Below, piece by piece: positions 1-9,081 of a DNA stretch of 41,046 bases. The translations under genes and the position numbers were made by a program. The stretch spans positions 1 to 41,046 of the forward strand of contig CADAPW010000010.1 in assembly GCA_902789915.1 (NCBI GenBank). Direction: 5' to 3'. This DNA is from an uncultured Bacteroidia bacterium (GTDB lineage: Bacteria > Bacteroidota > Bacteroidia > Bacteroidales > F082). Under the pieces are notes generated by a model. That model searched no databases. It was not told where the DNA came from and was given only the letters and a program-made list of their open reading frames with translations. Numbering within the stretch: position 1 is the stretch's first letter; every line of letters begins with the position of its first letter.

Positions 1-2396
1 AACCAAGCGTCTTTCAGGTCGTCGCGCCACTGGCGGAAAGCCTCCACATCAAGGATGTCGTTGTGAACCATGTTGATGTCCACATGAATCGGGTCGCTGT
101 ACACCTCACGGCCTGGCCAATTCTTGGAAACGAACAACGGGCCTCCCTTGTATTCCAGGCCGTCAACAAAAGCAGGAACCTCTTTGCCGTCAATCAAATC
201 CCTAATCTTCTGCTCAACCTTGTTGGTGCCCTGTGCACAATCATTTACCAAATCGGCTATCGGCAGCATCAACAGCTTGTAACCTTTGCTCTCAGCATAC
301 TCCTGCCAAGGTTCAGCCACTTTCTCAAGGTTGCCCATGCGGTTGATTTCGATAAGAATACCCTTTTCAGGGCAGAAGAAGTCGAAACGACGACGGCCAT
401 CCTTGAAGTCTTTTTCGAACTTCACGCCCATACGATTGTCCTTAATCAACTGCCAAACAGTGTACTCGCATATTTTCTCCATGTTAGCGCGATAGGCAAA
501 GCTGGAACGGCCTTGGATCATGCCTTGGTTAATCATCCTTTGGAACGGTTCATCTTTGCACGACAAACCAATGTCATACAAGAACTTGCACCAGAAGCGG
601 CTGTAAATCAAGTGGCCGGTGGCATGTTCGGCACCGCCGATATAGAGGTCGACGTTCTGCCAATAGTCGTTGGCTTCGCGGCTGAAGTATTCTTTATCGT
701 TGTGCGGGTCTTCGTAGCGGAGATAGTAGCCGCTCGAGCCAGCAAAGCCCGGCATGGTGTTGGTCTCGATGGGATAGCCTTCTTCGGTGACCCAGTTCGT
801 GGCACGGGCCAAAGGCGGTTCACCCGTCTTGGTGGGTTTGTATTCGCTGATGGCGGGCAACTCAAGCGGCAGCTTCGACTCATCCATGGCGTAGGGCATG
901 CCGTCCTTGTAGTAAATCGGGAATGGCTCGCCCCAGTAACGCTGACGGCTGAAAATGGCATCGCGCAGACGGTAGTTGGTCTTGCCTGTGCCGACGCCGA
1001 GTTTCTCCAGTTCCTCAATCATGCGCTCGATAGCTTTCTTCACGGTCAGGCCGTTGAGGAAACCCGAATTGACTAATTCGCCGTCCTTGGCATCGAAGCT
1101 CTCTTCCCATGTGGCGGGGTCGGTCGGCTCGGTGCCGGGTTTCTTCACCACTTGGATGATGGGCAGGTTGAAATAACGGGCAAAGGCAAAGTCGCGGCTG
1201 TCGTGGGCAGGAACGGCCATGATGGCACCCGTGCCGTAGCCCATCAAAACATAGTCGGCAATCCAAATCGGCAGCTTGGCACCCGTGATGGGGTTGATGC
1301 CGTAGGCACCGGTGAAGGCGCCGCTCACCTTGCGGACCTCAGCCATACGCTCACGCTCGCTGCGGTTCTTGGTGCGAGTGATGTATTCCTCCACCTCAGC
1401 GCGTTGCTCAGGCGTGGTGATTTCCTTTACCAGCTCGTGCTCGGGAGCCAGCACCATAAAGGTCGTGCCAAACAAAGTGTCCGCACGAGTCGTAAACACC
1501 TCTAAATCTATATCTTTACCCTCAACCTTGAAGATAACCGAAGCACCCATGGACTTGCCAATCCAGTTGCGCTGCAGGTCCTTCACAGACTCGCTCCAAT
1601 CCACAGTCTCAAGACCTTGAAGCAGGCGGTCGGCGTAAGCGGTGATGCGAAGTTGCCATTGCTTCATCGACTTGCGTTCCACGGGGAAGCCGCCACGCAC
1701 CGAGAGGCCGTCGGCCACCTCGTCGTTGGCAAGCACCGTACCCAAGCCCGGACACCAGTTCACCATGGCCTCAGCCTGATAAGCCAAGCGATAGTTCATC
1801 AGCACCTCTTGTTGTTGCTTCTCGCTCATCGCCTTCCACTCGGCGGCGGTGAAGCTCAGCGGCTTACTTTCGGCCACATTGAGGCCTTCAGTGCCTTTTT
1901 CCTCGAAGCGGGCAATCAACTTGCTGATGGGTTGGGCCTTCTGGCAACCGTTGCAGTAGAACGAGTTGAATAACTGGAGAAACGTCCATTGCGTCCACTT
2001 GTAGTAACTCGGCTCACAAGTGCGCACTTCACGGTCCCAGTCGTAGCAGAAGCCGATCTTGTCCATCTGCTCGCGGTAGCGGTTGATGTTCTTCTCGGTT
2101 GTCACGGCGGGATGGGTACCGGTTTGGATGGCGTATTGCTCAGCGGGCAGGCCGTAGGCGTCGTAGCCCATCGGGTGCAGCACGTTGAAGCCTTTCAGCC
2201 TTTTATATCTTGCATAAATATCCGAGGCGATATAGCCTAATGGGTGACCCACATGCAGGCCTGCGCCCGAAGGATACGGGAACATATCCAGGACATAGAA
2301 TTTCGGCTTACTGTGGTCAATATCAACCTTATAGATTTTGTTGTCGCGCCAGTACTGCTGCCACTTTTTCTCGATTTCGTTAAAGTTGTAATCCAT
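1..2396 (-). CDS. leuS: Leucine--tRNA ligase (LeuRS), C-terminal part outside the window
   Basis: Charges tRNA-Leu with leucine in the cytoplasm. The minus strand reads continuously from the ATG at 2396 to the window edge, about 798 residues. The start [18 protein letters not shown] and the class I HIGH-type motif HVGHP within [13 protein letters not shown] are clear. They are followed by the zinc-region cysteines ([10 protein letters not shown]), the CP1 editing region ([18 protein letters not shown]) and the [10 protein letters not shown] segment. The KMSKS loop lies beyond the window. After [18 protein letters not shown] the protein contains an extra segment of roughly 100 residues (about 489 down to 115) that resembles a small PD-(D/E)XK nuclease; then IHVDINMV resumes the normal family sequence. 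A promoter-like element lies just upstream. The identification is secure; the meaning of the insert is not. Confidence 0.96.
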   Translation of the reverse strand, partial: MDYNFNEIEKKWQQYWRDNKIYKVDIDHSKPKFYVLDMFPYPSGAGLHVGHPLGYIASDIYARYKRLKGFNVLHPMGYDAYGLPAEQYAIQTGTHPAVTTEKNINRYREQMDKIGFCYDWDREVRTCEPSYYKWTQWTFLQLFNSFYCNGCQKAQPISKLIARFEEKGTEGLNVAESKPLSFTAAEWKAMSEKQQQEVLMNYRLAYQAEAMVNWCPGLGTVLANDEVADGLSVRGGFPVERKSMKQWQLRITAYADRLLQGLETVDWSESVKDLQRNWIGKSMGASVIFKVEGKDIDLEVFTTRADTLFGTTFMVLAPEHELVKEITTPEQRAEVEEYITRTKNRSERERMAEVRKVSGAFTGAYGINPITGAKLPIWIADYVLMGYGTGAIMAVPAHDSRDFAFARYFNLPIIQVVKKPGTEPTDPATWEESFDAKDGELVNSGFLNGLTVKKAIERMIEELEKLGVGTGKTNYRLRDAIFSRQRYWGEPFPIYYKDGMPYAMDESKLPLELPAISEYKPTKTGEPPLARATNWVTEEGYPIETNTMPGFAGSSGYYLRYEDPHNDKEYFSREANDYWQNVDLYIGGAEHATGHLIYSRFWCKFLYDIGLSCKDEPFQRMINQGMIQGRSSFAYRANMEKICEYTVWQLIKDNRMGVKFEKDFKDGRRRFDFFCPEKGILIEINRMGNLEKVAEPWQEYAESKGYKLLMLPIADLVNDCAQGTNKVEQKIRDLIDGKEVPAFVDGLEYKGGPLFVSKNWPGREVYSDPIHVDINMVHNDILDVEAFRQWRDDLKDAW

Positions 2397-2434
2397 ATAA
2401 TAGAGGTGTTTTTTGCTGTTTTTGAAAGAAACTG

Positions 2435-2442
2435 CAAAAATA
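2435..2442 (-). promoter_or_regulatory. Putative leuS promoter, -7 box
   Basis: The minus strand reads TATTTTTG, a match to the Bacteroidota -7 consensus TAnnTTTG, about 38 nt before the leuS ATG. The -33 element is poorly matched, so this is a pattern-based call only. Confidence 0.4.
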
Positions 2443-2546
2443 GGGAAATTTTTGCTTTATGATTGAAGCCTATAATAAAAACTACAAATCAACCCACACT
2501 TTTTAAGCAAAATAACACCTAAAACATTGATTAATCTATATTTATC

Positions 2547-2588
2547 CGACAACAAACGACAACAAACGACTACTGTCGACTACAAACG
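2547..2588 (+). repeat. Four 10-bp direct repeats (CGACnACAAA-like)
   Basis: Four consecutive 10-bp units read CGACAACAAA, CGACAACAAA, CGACTACTGT and CGACTACAAA. They lie in the leuS/ORF6N intergenic region and end about 32 bp before the putative -7 box of the ORF6N gene. A 10-bp period places equivalent bases on one DNA face, as in an operator, but a simple tandem repeat without function is equally possible. Confidence 0.6.
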
Positions 2589-2620
2589 TTTAATCAACGG
2601 ATAGCTCTTGACAAGTGACA

Positions 2621-2628
2621 TATCTTTG
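2621..2628 (+). promoter_or_regulatory. Promoter -7 box of the ORF6N gene
   Basis: TATCTTTG, matching TAnnTTTG, with GTTTA about 30 bp upstream as a weak -33 element. It fixes the gene start at 2657, because the in-frame upstream ATG at 2615 lies before this box. Confidence 0.55.
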
Positions 2629-2656
2629 CTGCGTATTAACTAAATATAGTATCGTT

Positions 2657-3325
2657 ATGGAAACTCCAAAACCCACTAAAGTCATCCAAAATGATGTGCA
2701 ACCTGGAAACATCGAAAACATCAAGAATGTAATTTATGAAATTCGAGGGCAAAAGGTAATGTTGGATAGTGACCTTGCTGATATGTACGAGGTTGAAGTG
2801 GCACAACTCAAACGACAGGTACGCCGTAATATTGAACGTTTCCCTGAAGACTTCATGTTTGAGCTGACGCCCGACGAAGTCGCTGCTATAAGGTGCCAAA
2901 ATGGCATCTTAAAAACAGGACGAGGTCAGCACAGCAAATATGCGCCCTTTGCCTTCACAGAAGAAGGTGTGGCCATGCTCTCAGGATTACTGCGCAGCAA
3001 AATTGCCATTCAAGTAAACATTAATATTATGAGGGCTTTTGTTGCTGTAAGGCAAGCCGTCGCCGCCTTGCAGGCGTCTGAACTGCGATATGAACAGCTC
3101 TCACACAAGATGGACCAGTTAAACGCCTATATCGAGGAAATCCTTCACGACCAGAACGACATCAACGAGCAGCAGGAACAGACCAACCTGGAAATTGCCA
3201 TACAAATAGAAGCCCTCAATGACGCCCTTGACCAATTAAGGGAAACAAAATCCCAACCTCGAAAGCGTATTGGTTACAAACCTGAAGAAGAAAATCTTAA
3301 TCAAACAAACTCATCTCACCCGTAG
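2657..3325 (+). CDS. ORF6N domain-containing protein (phage antirepressor-like DNA-binding protein)
   Basis: A 222-residue protein starting [11 protein letters not shown]. Residues about 20-110 contain the ORF6N signature: [20 protein letters not shown], then [21 protein letters not shown], then [16 protein letters not shown]6N (KilA-N-related) domains bind DNA in phage antirepressors and are also common as chromosomal orphans in Bacteroidales. The C-terminal half (about 130-205) is a Gln/Glu-rich predicted coiled coil, likely for oligomerisation. The ATG at 2657 is chosen because it follows the promoter box. The 3' end overlaps the convergent 3' end of ruvB by 29 bp. The target is unknown. 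It may be a residual phage gene or a domesticated regulator. Confidence 0.85.
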   Translation: METPKPTKVIQNDVQPGNIENIKNVIYEIRGQKVMLDSDLADMYEVEVAQLKRQVRRNIERFPEDFMFELTPDEVAAIRCQNGILKTGRGQHSKYAPFAFTEEGVAMLSGLLRSKIAIQVNINIMRAFVAVRQAVAALQASELRYEQLSHKMDQLNAYIEEILHDQNDINEQQEQTNLEIAIQIEALNDALDQLRETKSQPRKRIGYKPEEENLNQTNSSHP

Positions 3326-4328
3326 GCTTAATTCTCGTCTTGCCCAAATGTTTATATGCCAAATCGGTGCATTCACGGCCACGGGGCGTGCGCATGATGA
3401 AGCCTTCTTGGATGAGGAATGGCTCACAGACCTCTTCGATGGTGCCCGGGTCTTCGCCCACCGCCGTGGCGATGGTATTCACACCCACAGGGCCGCCTTT
3501 GAACTTGTCGATGATGGTTGAGAGAATCTTGTTGTCCATATCGTCCAAACCATGCTCATCCACGTTGAGGGCTTTCAGGCCGATTTTAGCAATATCTAAG
3601 GTAATGGTGCCGTCGCCTTGGATTTGGGCGAAGTCGCGGACACGGCGCAACAGCAAGTTGGCGATACGCGGTGTGCCACGGCTGCGACGGGCAATCTCGA
3701 AGGCTGCCATGTCGTCAATGGGCACACGAAGGATACCTGCCGAGCGTTTCACAATCTTGGACAAAGTCTTTGCATCATAATACTCCAAACGCAAATTGAT
3801 GCCAAAACGCGAGCGCAAGGGTGCCGTCAAGAGACCACTACGGGTGGTCGCGCCAATCAAGGTGAAGGGATTCAGCGTGATTTGGATACTACGCGCACTG
3901 GGACCCGTTTCGATCATGATGTCGATGCGGAAGTCCTCCATGGCAGAATAAAGGTACTCCTCCACCACAGGACTTAGGCGGTGAATTTCGTCGATGAACA
4001 GCACGTCGTTAGGCTCAAGGCTGGTGAGCAGACCCGCAAGGTTGCCCGGCTTGTCGAGCACCGGTCCTGAGGTCATCTTCATGCCCACACCAAGCTCATG
4101 CGCGATGATATGTGAAAGCGTAGTCTTGCCCAAGCCCGGAGGGCCGTGCAGCAAGGTATGGTCGAGGGCTTCACCCCGCTGTGCAGCAGCCTTCACGAAA
4201 ACGCGCAGGTTATCGACGACCTGTTTTTGTCCGGCAAAGCTGTCGAACAAATCGGGGCGCAGGGCGTTTTCGAGGTCTTTTTCGGCCTTGCTCAGGTGAG
4301 AAGCGCTGGCATCAAGATTACTGTTCAT
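3297..4328 (-). CDS. ruvB: Holliday junction branch migration DNA helicase RuvB
   Basis: The ATPase motor of the RuvABC resolvasome, which drives branch migration of Holliday junctions in recombinational repair. The 343-residue length is normal for the family. Visible features are the Walker A motif GPPGLGKTT (G62-T70), the Walker B-type sequence [11 protein letters not shown], the sensor-1 segment [11 protein letters not shown] followed by the arginine-finger region LRSRFG, and a C-terminal winged-helix end ([15 protein letters not shown]). The ATG at 4328 follows a minus-strand TATCTTTG box at 4353-4346. The gene is transcribed divergently from the SPOR-like gene at 4419 and convergently with the ORF6N gene. 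ruvA and ruvC are not adjacent. The gene looks intact. Confidence 0.97.
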   Translation of the reverse strand: MNSNLDASASHLSKAEKDLENALRPDLFDSFAGQKQVVDNLRVFVKAAAQRGEALDHTLLHGPPGLGKTTLSHIIAHELGVGMKMTSGPVLDKPGNLAGLLTSLEPNDVLFIDEIHRLSPVVEEYLYSAMEDFRIDIMIETGPSARSIQITLNPFTLIGATTRSGLLTAPLRSRFGINLRLEYYDAKTLSKIVKRSAGILRVPIDDMAAFEIARRSRGTPRIANLLLRRVRDFAQIQGDGTITLDIAKIGLKALNVDEHGLDDMDNKILSTIIDKFKGGPVGVNTIATAVGEDPGTIEEVCEPFLIQEGFIMRTPRGRECTDLAYKHLGKTRIKPTGEMSLFD

Positions 4329-4345
4329 AGGTTTGTTTTAGGTCG

Positions 4346-4399
4346 CAAAGATACAACTTTCATCCGAAACTTGCATATCATCAAAAAAATGTATCTTTG
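4346..4399. promoter_or_regulatory. Divergent promoter pair, ruvB (-) and SPOR-like gene (+)
   Basis: The plus strand has TTGC at 4371 and TATCTTTG at 4392-4399, 20 nt before the ATG at 4419. The minus strand has TATCTTTG at 4353-4346, 18 nt before the ruvB ATG. Both match the Bacteroidota -7 consensus. Confidence 0.6.
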
Positions 4400-4418
4400 C
4401 AGTCCAAAAGAATCCGTT

Positions 4419-4798
4419 ATGAAGCGCATCATCTGCCTTTCTGTATTCGTCTTCTGGGCTGCCATCGCCTTCGCGCAAAGTTATGGCTCCGTGCATGTTG
4501 AGCAAGACAGCCGCATCGAGAGCCTTATCGCCAAGCAGCGCACCCTGTACGCCGTCGACAGCTCGTTTAATGGCTACCGCATCCATATCTTCATGGAAAT
4601 CGGCAATGAAGCCCTCGATCACGCCAAGGCGGTGAAAGCACAGTTTGAGCGGGCCTTCCCCGACATCCCGATTTATGCCTTCGCGCTGGAAATTTCCGCA
4701 ATCGTGTGGAGGCAGAGAAATGCCTGCGCCGCATCAAGCCGAAATTCAAGGAGGCTTTCGTCACGGCGGACATGATTTACAGGCCAAAATTTGATTGA
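4419..4798 (+). pseudogene. SPOR-domain-like secreted protein, frameshifted
   Basis: The start codes for a signal peptide, MKRIICLSVFVFWAAIAFAQ, then VEQDSRIESLIAKQ and GYRIHIFMEIGNEALDHAK, which resemble small Bacteroidales envelope proteins ending in a SPOR-like (peptidoglycan-binding) domain. After FPDIPIYAF (about 4680) the frame runs into unrelated sequence and stops at 4775. From about 4694 another frame carries the expected continuation, RAGNFRNRVEAEKC then LRRIKPKFKEAFVTADMIYRPKFD, ending at 4798. The two halves fit a family protein from which roughly 7-9 codons and a non-multiple of three bases have been lost. A sequence or assembly error cannot be excluded. It has its own good promoter, so it was expressed recently. 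Confidence 0.7.
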
Positions 4799-4894
4799 TG
4801 GAATCGCTTCGCGAGAAATCATCCAAAAATCAATTCCAAAAAAATCTTACAAAACAGAACCTGCTGATTTTGAAGGATTTTATTAAGATTTTCT

Positions 4895-5827
4895 TTAGAT
4901 TTCTTGCGAAGCAATCCCAAATTGTAGGTCAACAAAAACGCTCCTCGATATTCCGGACCACGATGCCCAGTCGCAGTATGAATGCCTCTTCGGTGGCGAA
5001 ACCAATATGCGGCAGCATGATGAGTTGTCTTGCTTCAAAGGCGGTTCAGTGCCATAGACGTCAGTGGCGGCACCCGCAATCTTTCCTTCCTTCAAGGCAT
5101 TAGCCAAGGCCTGTTCGTTCACCACAGGACCACGTGCCGTATTGATCAAGATAGCGCTGGGCTTCATCAAGGCGAAGTCCTTTTCAGTGATGAAGTCACG
5201 CGTCTCGGCATTCAAGGCGATATGCAAGGTAACGATGTCGGATTCTTTCAGCAAGGTCTCCTTGTCGACAAACGTCACACCCTCGACTTGCTTCGGGGTG
5301 CGGTTCCAAGCCAGCACCTTGCAACCGAAGGCGCTCGCCAGCTTGGCCACACGCTGACCGATGTTACCCATGCCGATAATGCCGAGGGTCTTGCCACCGA
5401 TTTCGCGTCCAGGCATGATACCCTTGCGATTGCATTGACGCGTAATCACATCGTTTTCAAGGACTTTTCGATAAAGGTCTATCATCAAGGCGATGGCAAG
5501 CTCAGCCACAGCCTCAGTACTATAGCCTGCCGCATTCTTCACGACAATGCCACGACGTTGGCATTCCTCCATGTCGATGTGATCCAAACCCGTGAAGGCG
5601 ATAGAGAGCATCTTCAGGTTGGGGCAGGCATCCAAGAAGTCCTTGCGCAGCGGGATGTTGCTCTCGATGATGACCTCCGCCCCTTCGGCACGGCGTTTCA
5701 ACTCGTTGAGGTTTTCGTTGCGGTCGGGATAGATGACCACCTCGTGGCCAGCCTTTTTCAGACCTTCGCAAGCCGCCTCAATCTGCTCGACTTTCAGTCC
5801 GAGCGGTTCCAGAAAGACGATTTTCAT
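4895..5827 (-). pseudogene. D-isomer-specific 2-hydroxyacid dehydrogenase, C-terminus frameshifted
   Basis: An NAD-dependent 2-hydroxyacid dehydrogenase (SerA/LdhA-like superfamily). From MKIVFLEPLGLK the first 260 residues are normal: substrate domain, then the Rossmann motif GIIGMGNIGQRVAKLA, then the catalytic arginine in NTARGPVVNEQAL. After DVYGTEPPLKQDN (about 5024) the frame continues as unrelated sequence to a stop at 4895. The expected end with the catalytic histidine, LPHIGFATEEAFILRLGIVVRN, is in another frame from about 5015 and stops at 4929. A short internal segment between the two also seems lost. The annotated product would lack the catalytic histidine. Its ATG overlaps the ridA stop (ATGA), so the two are one transcript. 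The substrate cannot be read from sequence. Confidence 0.75.
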
Positions 5828-6198
5828 TTCGCGGCAATCATTTCGATTTCGACCAAGGCCTTCTTGGGCAATTCCTTCACGGCAAAGGCGGCACGGGCAG
5901 GACAGACACCCTTGAAATACTTGCCATACACGGCGTTCATCTCGCCAAAGTAGCTCATGTCGGCGAGATAGCAGGTTGATTTCACCACATTGTCGAAGGT
6001 GCAGCCCGCTGCGTTGAGGATAGCCTCAAGGTTTTTCATGCTCTGCTCGGTTTGCGCCGTCACGCCTTCAGGCATCTCGCCCGTTTCAGGATTGATGGGC
6101 AACTGACCCGAGATAAACACCATTCCGTTGGCTTCAATGGCCTGACTGTAAGGCCCAATGGCTCCTGGAGCCTTGTTTGTAGCAATAGCTTTTTTCAT
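5824..6198 (-). CDS. ridA: RidA family reactive intermediate/imine deaminase
   Basis: Hydrolyses 2-aminoacrylate and related enamine/imine by-products of PLP enzymes, protecting those enzymes in the cytoplasm. The 124-residue length is typical. Family features are GAIGPYSQAIEANGMVFISGQLP near the N-terminus, the middle segment MKNLEAILNAAGCTFDNVVK, and the C-terminal CPARAAFAVKELP...VEIEMIA containing the active-site arginine and glutamate. The start at 6198 is preferred over upstream in-frame codons because it gives the canonical N-terminus MKKAIATNKAPGA. A TATTTTTG box at 6258-6251 on the minus strand may be its promoter. The stop overlaps the start of the hydroxyacid dehydrogenase. Confidence 0.94.
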   Translation of the reverse strand: MKKAIATNKAPGAIGPYSQAIEANGMVFISGQLPINPETGEMPEGVTAQTEQSMKNLEAILNAAGCTFDNVVKSTCYLADMSYFGEMNAVYGKYFKGVCPARAAFAVKELPKKALVEIEMIAAK

Positions 6199-6291
6199 GA
6201 TAATGCGTTTAATCGAATTACTGTTGATAAATTTAATGTAGTTCTGAGTGCAAAAATAAGAAAAAAGGTCGTCGAATTCGTCAAATATCTT

Positions 6292-6299
6292 TACCTTTG
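6292..6299 (+). promoter_or_regulatory. Promoter -7 box of the ftsB-DUF5686-apbE operon
   Basis: TACCTTTG matches TAnnTTTG and lies 24 nt before the ATG at 6323. The divergent ridA box is at 6251-6258. Confidence 0.5.
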
Positions 6300-6322
6300 C
6301 AAGCCAAAAACAATACATCATT

Positions 6323-6619
6323 ATGACATTCAAAGAAGTACTACGCAAACTCCACAACCGCTACATATATGCCACATTGGTATTTCTGGTGGTTATCTTA
6401 GTCATCGACCAATTTAACCTCTTCGAGCAAATCCGCCTGCACAGGTCGCTGAAAGACCAAAAGCAGCAAATCGAATACTACGAACAGGAAATCAAGGATA
6501 GCAAGGCCTATCTCAACGCCTTGCAAAACGACACCGCCACGATGGAAAAGGTGGCTCGCGAACAATACATGATGAAGCGTGACAACGAAGTCGTCTATAT
6601 AATTGAGACCCAAGAATGA
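6323..6619 (+). CDS. FtsB/DivIC-family septum formation protein
   Basis: A 98-residue single-pass membrane protein. It has a short cytoplasmic N-terminus, one membrane segment at about residues 17-31 (YATLVFLVVILVIDQF), a coiled coil with LKDQKQQIEYYEQEIKDSKAYL, and the family-like end MEKVAREQYMMKRDNEVVYII. FtsB/DivIC proteins work with FtsL and FtsQ in the divisome to activate septal peptidoglycan synthesis. The last bases overlap the next gene's start (ATGA, 6616-6619), so translation is probably coupled. The family assignment is confident. Which orthologue name applies in Bacteroidales is less so. Confidence 0.88.
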   Translation: MTFKEVLRKLHNRYIYATLVFLVVILVIDQFNLFEQIRLHRSLKDQKQQIEYYEQEIKDSKAYLNALQNDTATMEKVAREQYMMKRDNEVVYIIETQE

Positions 6620-9072
6620 AGCCTCATTTCCGCATAACGCCATTCCTTTTCCTTGTTGTTATCCTTCTTTCGACAAAATCGCTTGTCGCGCAACACACCC
6701 TGACTGGAAAAATCACCGATGAGCGCAACCGTCAGCCCTTGGCGTTCGTCAACGTGGTCGTCAATGAAGGCCTGCAAGGTGTCATCAGTGACATCGACGG
6801 CAGGTATGAAATCACCAGCAACGAACCTATCTCGAAAATCAAGGTCTCGTCTATCGGCTACGAATCAAGGGAAATCGCCATAACGTCTGGGCAAAAGAAA
6901 TGTAATGTCACCTTGAAGCCCAAGACCTTTGAGTTGGACGAGGTCACGGTGGAAGCTGGCGAGAACCCCGCCCACCGCATCATCGACAGCCTGATGGCCC
7001 ATCGCAAGGCCAACAACCCCAATTCGCTGGACACCTATAGCTACAAGATCTACGACAAGATGGTCTTCACCATCGACAGCAGCAGCTTCGACCAAGCCTT
7101 GGCCGACGACACAGCGCATCAGAAGAGCGATCTCAGGATTTTAGACAGCATCATGAAAAAGAGTGACCTGATGGTGATGGAGACAGCCTCAGAGGTGTTG
7201 TTCATGGCACCCGACCGCAAGCTGCAGCACGTGCTCGGCACCAAGGTGGCCGGCATGAAAGAGCCGACTTTCATCTACTTGGTCAACAGCATGCAAAGTG
7301 TCAGCTTTTACGACGAAACCATCAACATCATAGGCACTGACTATGTCAACCCCATCAGCCGAGGCAGTAAAGACCATTATTTCTTCACCTTGGAGGTCAC
7401 CAACCCTATCGGGGAGGGCGACTCGCTCTACGTGATTTCGTTCCACCCCATGCGTGGAAGCACATTCAATGGCCTGCGTGGTGTCATGACCGTCAACAGC
7501 GACGGCTGGGCCTTGCAAAGCGTGAAAGCCTCACCCAATGAGAAAGGCGGCCTCTTTGAAGCCAGCATCCAACAGCTGTACCAAAAAGTAAAAGGCCAAT
7601 GGTTCCCGAAGCAGTTGAACACCAACCTGAAGTTCCTTGGCAGGGAGATTAACTTAGATGGCGGTAGTTTCCCCATGGTCGCTGTAGGGAAAAGTTACCT
7701 CAGTGACATCGAAATCAACCCCGAACTCAGCAAGCGACAGTTCTCCGACATCGAAATCCTGGTAGACCCCGATGCTGCCTACCGTGACGAGAGCTTCTGG
7801 AACGCCCACCGTATCGACTCGCTCACAGAGCGCATCCGTTCGACCTACATCCTCGTCGATTCCCTCACTGCCGACAACAGGCTCCTCGACCGCGTGTTGG
7901 GCATGGCCGACAAGATAATGAATGAAGCCGCCCTTCCCATTGGCTTCATCAACATCAACCTCGACAGAATCGTCAGGATCTCGGCCTACAGAGGCTGGTA
8001 TTTCGGCTTAGGCCTCAGCACCAACGAAAGGCTTCTGCGATGGCTCAGCCTCGACGGGTATTTTGGCTATTGGACAGGCCTCAAAGACTGGGACTACGGC
8101 GGCGGGCTGACACTGAAACTCGACCGCCAGCACCAGATGGAACTCAAGCTGAACTACTCCCACGCTTCGGAACCCATGGGTGAGTTCGGCAGCATGCTTG
8201 AGATTGACAATACCTCAGCGCTTTCGCAAATCAACTACAAATACACCTTCTACGAGAACATCCGCACCCGCCGCGATCGTTACGACATCTGTTTCTCGTC
8301 GCGCTTTGCCCGGCATTTCAAGGCTTTTGTCACCTTAAGCAGAAGCCACAAACACTACAACGAACAGTTCTATCTCTCCCCAACCGACACGATAGCAGAG
8401 GGCTGTTTCACCACTGCCGAAATCAAGCTCAGGTTCGCCTACAAAGAGAAGTTTCTCAGCACGCCACAGGGCATCCGCTCCATGGGCACCCTCTACCCCA
8501 TCGTTTGGCTGTCGTACCAGCATGCCTTCCCCAACATTTTGGGCAGTGAATATGAGTACGACCGCTTCAAACTTGAGGTGACCAAGAACTTCTACACACG
8601 TTACATGGGCTTCTCCAAGATCCTCCTGCAAGCCGGCTATGCCACCAAATCCTGCCCCGTGATGGAGACCTTCAACATCTTGGGCACTTACGAACGTTTC
8701 GGGTTGCATTCCCCGGGAAGTTTCGGCACCATGGGCTTGGATGAGTTCTTCTGCGACCGCTTTGTGGCCTTATATCTAAGCCACAACTTCAACGGTATGC
8801 TTTGGAGAACCAACTCCCGATGGTTCAAGCCTGAGCTGTCGATCATCACCAACATCGGCTGGGGCGACATGCCGCGCGCCAAAGACCGCCCCGACAAGAA
8901 CTTCAAAACCATGGAAAAAGGCTATTTCGAAAGCGGCATCGTCGTCGATGGACTGCTTTCCGTCTCGATAGCGAAAATCGGCGCGGGCGTGTACTTCCGT
9001 TACGGGCCTTATAGCCTTCCCAAAGTCTGGGACAATTTTGCGTGGAAATGGTGCGCCGTCTTTGATTTATAG
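6616..9072 (+). CDS. DUF5686 / carboxypeptidase-regulatory-like domain outer-membrane protein
   Basis: 818 residues, with an N-terminal signal peptide (KPHFRITPFLFLVVILLSTKSLVAQ). Residues about 27-105 form a CarboxypepD_reg-like beta domain (LTGKITDERNRQPLAFVNVVV, then IGYESREIAI), as in SusC/TonB-dependent proteins. The rest matches the DUF5686 pattern: an alpha/beta middle region (about 105-430) followed by a long C-terminal part of alternating aromatic strands (GYFGYWTGLKDWDYGGGLTLKL, GAGVYFRYGPYSLP) expected to form an outer-membrane beta barrel. It is not a TonB-dependent receptor, because no plug domain is seen. The molecular role is unknown. It sits in an operon with the septum protein and apbE. 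Confidence 0.88.
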   Translation: MKPHFRITPFLFLVVILLSTKSLVAQHTLTGKITDERNRQPLAFVNVVVNEGLQGVISDIDGRYEITSNEPISKIKVSSIGYESREIAITSGQKKCNVTLKPKTFELDEVTVEAGENPAHRIIDSLMAHRKANNPNSLDTYSYKIYDKMVFTIDSSSFDQALADDTAHQKSDLRILDSIMKKSDLMVMETASEVLFMAPDRKLQHVLGTKVAGMKEPTFIYLVNSMQSVSFYDETINIIGTDYVNPISRGSKDHYFFTLEVTNPIGEGDSLYVISFHPMRGSTFNGLRGVMTVNSDGWALQSVKASPNEKGGLFEASIQQLYQKVKGQWFPKQLNTNLKFLGREINLDGGSFPMVAVGKSYLSDIEINPELSKRQFSDIEILVDPDAAYRDESFWNAHRIDSLTERIRSTYILVDSLTADNRLLDRVLGMADKIMNEAALPIGFININLDRIVRISAYRGWYFGLGLSTNERLLRWLSLDGYFGYWTGLKDWDYGGGLTLKLDRQHQMELKLNYSHASEPMGEFGSMLEIDNTSALSQINYKYTFYENIRTRRDRYDICFSSRFARHFKAFVTLSRSHKHYNEQFYLSPTDTIAEGCFTTAEIKLRFAYKEKFLSTPQGIRSMGTLYPIVWLSYQHAFPNILGSEYEYDRFKLEVTKNFYTRYMGFSKILLQAGYATKSCPVMETFNILGTYERFGLHSPGSFGTMGLDEFFCDRFVALYLSHNFNGMLWRTNSRWFKPELSIITNIGWGDMPRAKDRPDKNFKTMEKGYFESGIVVDGLLSVSIAKIGAGVYFRYGPYSLPKVWDNFAWKWCAVFDL

Positions 9073-9081
9073 TTGAGAGTT

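Noticed and set aside
63..1076. Long plus-strand open frame (337 codons)
   Set aside because: It is antisense to leuS, whose frame matches LeuRS throughout; the plus-strand product has no family features.
9073..9081. Earlier TTG start for apbE
   Set aside because: It adds three residues before an already complete lipoprotein signal and directly abuts the previous stop; the ATG at 9082 is better.
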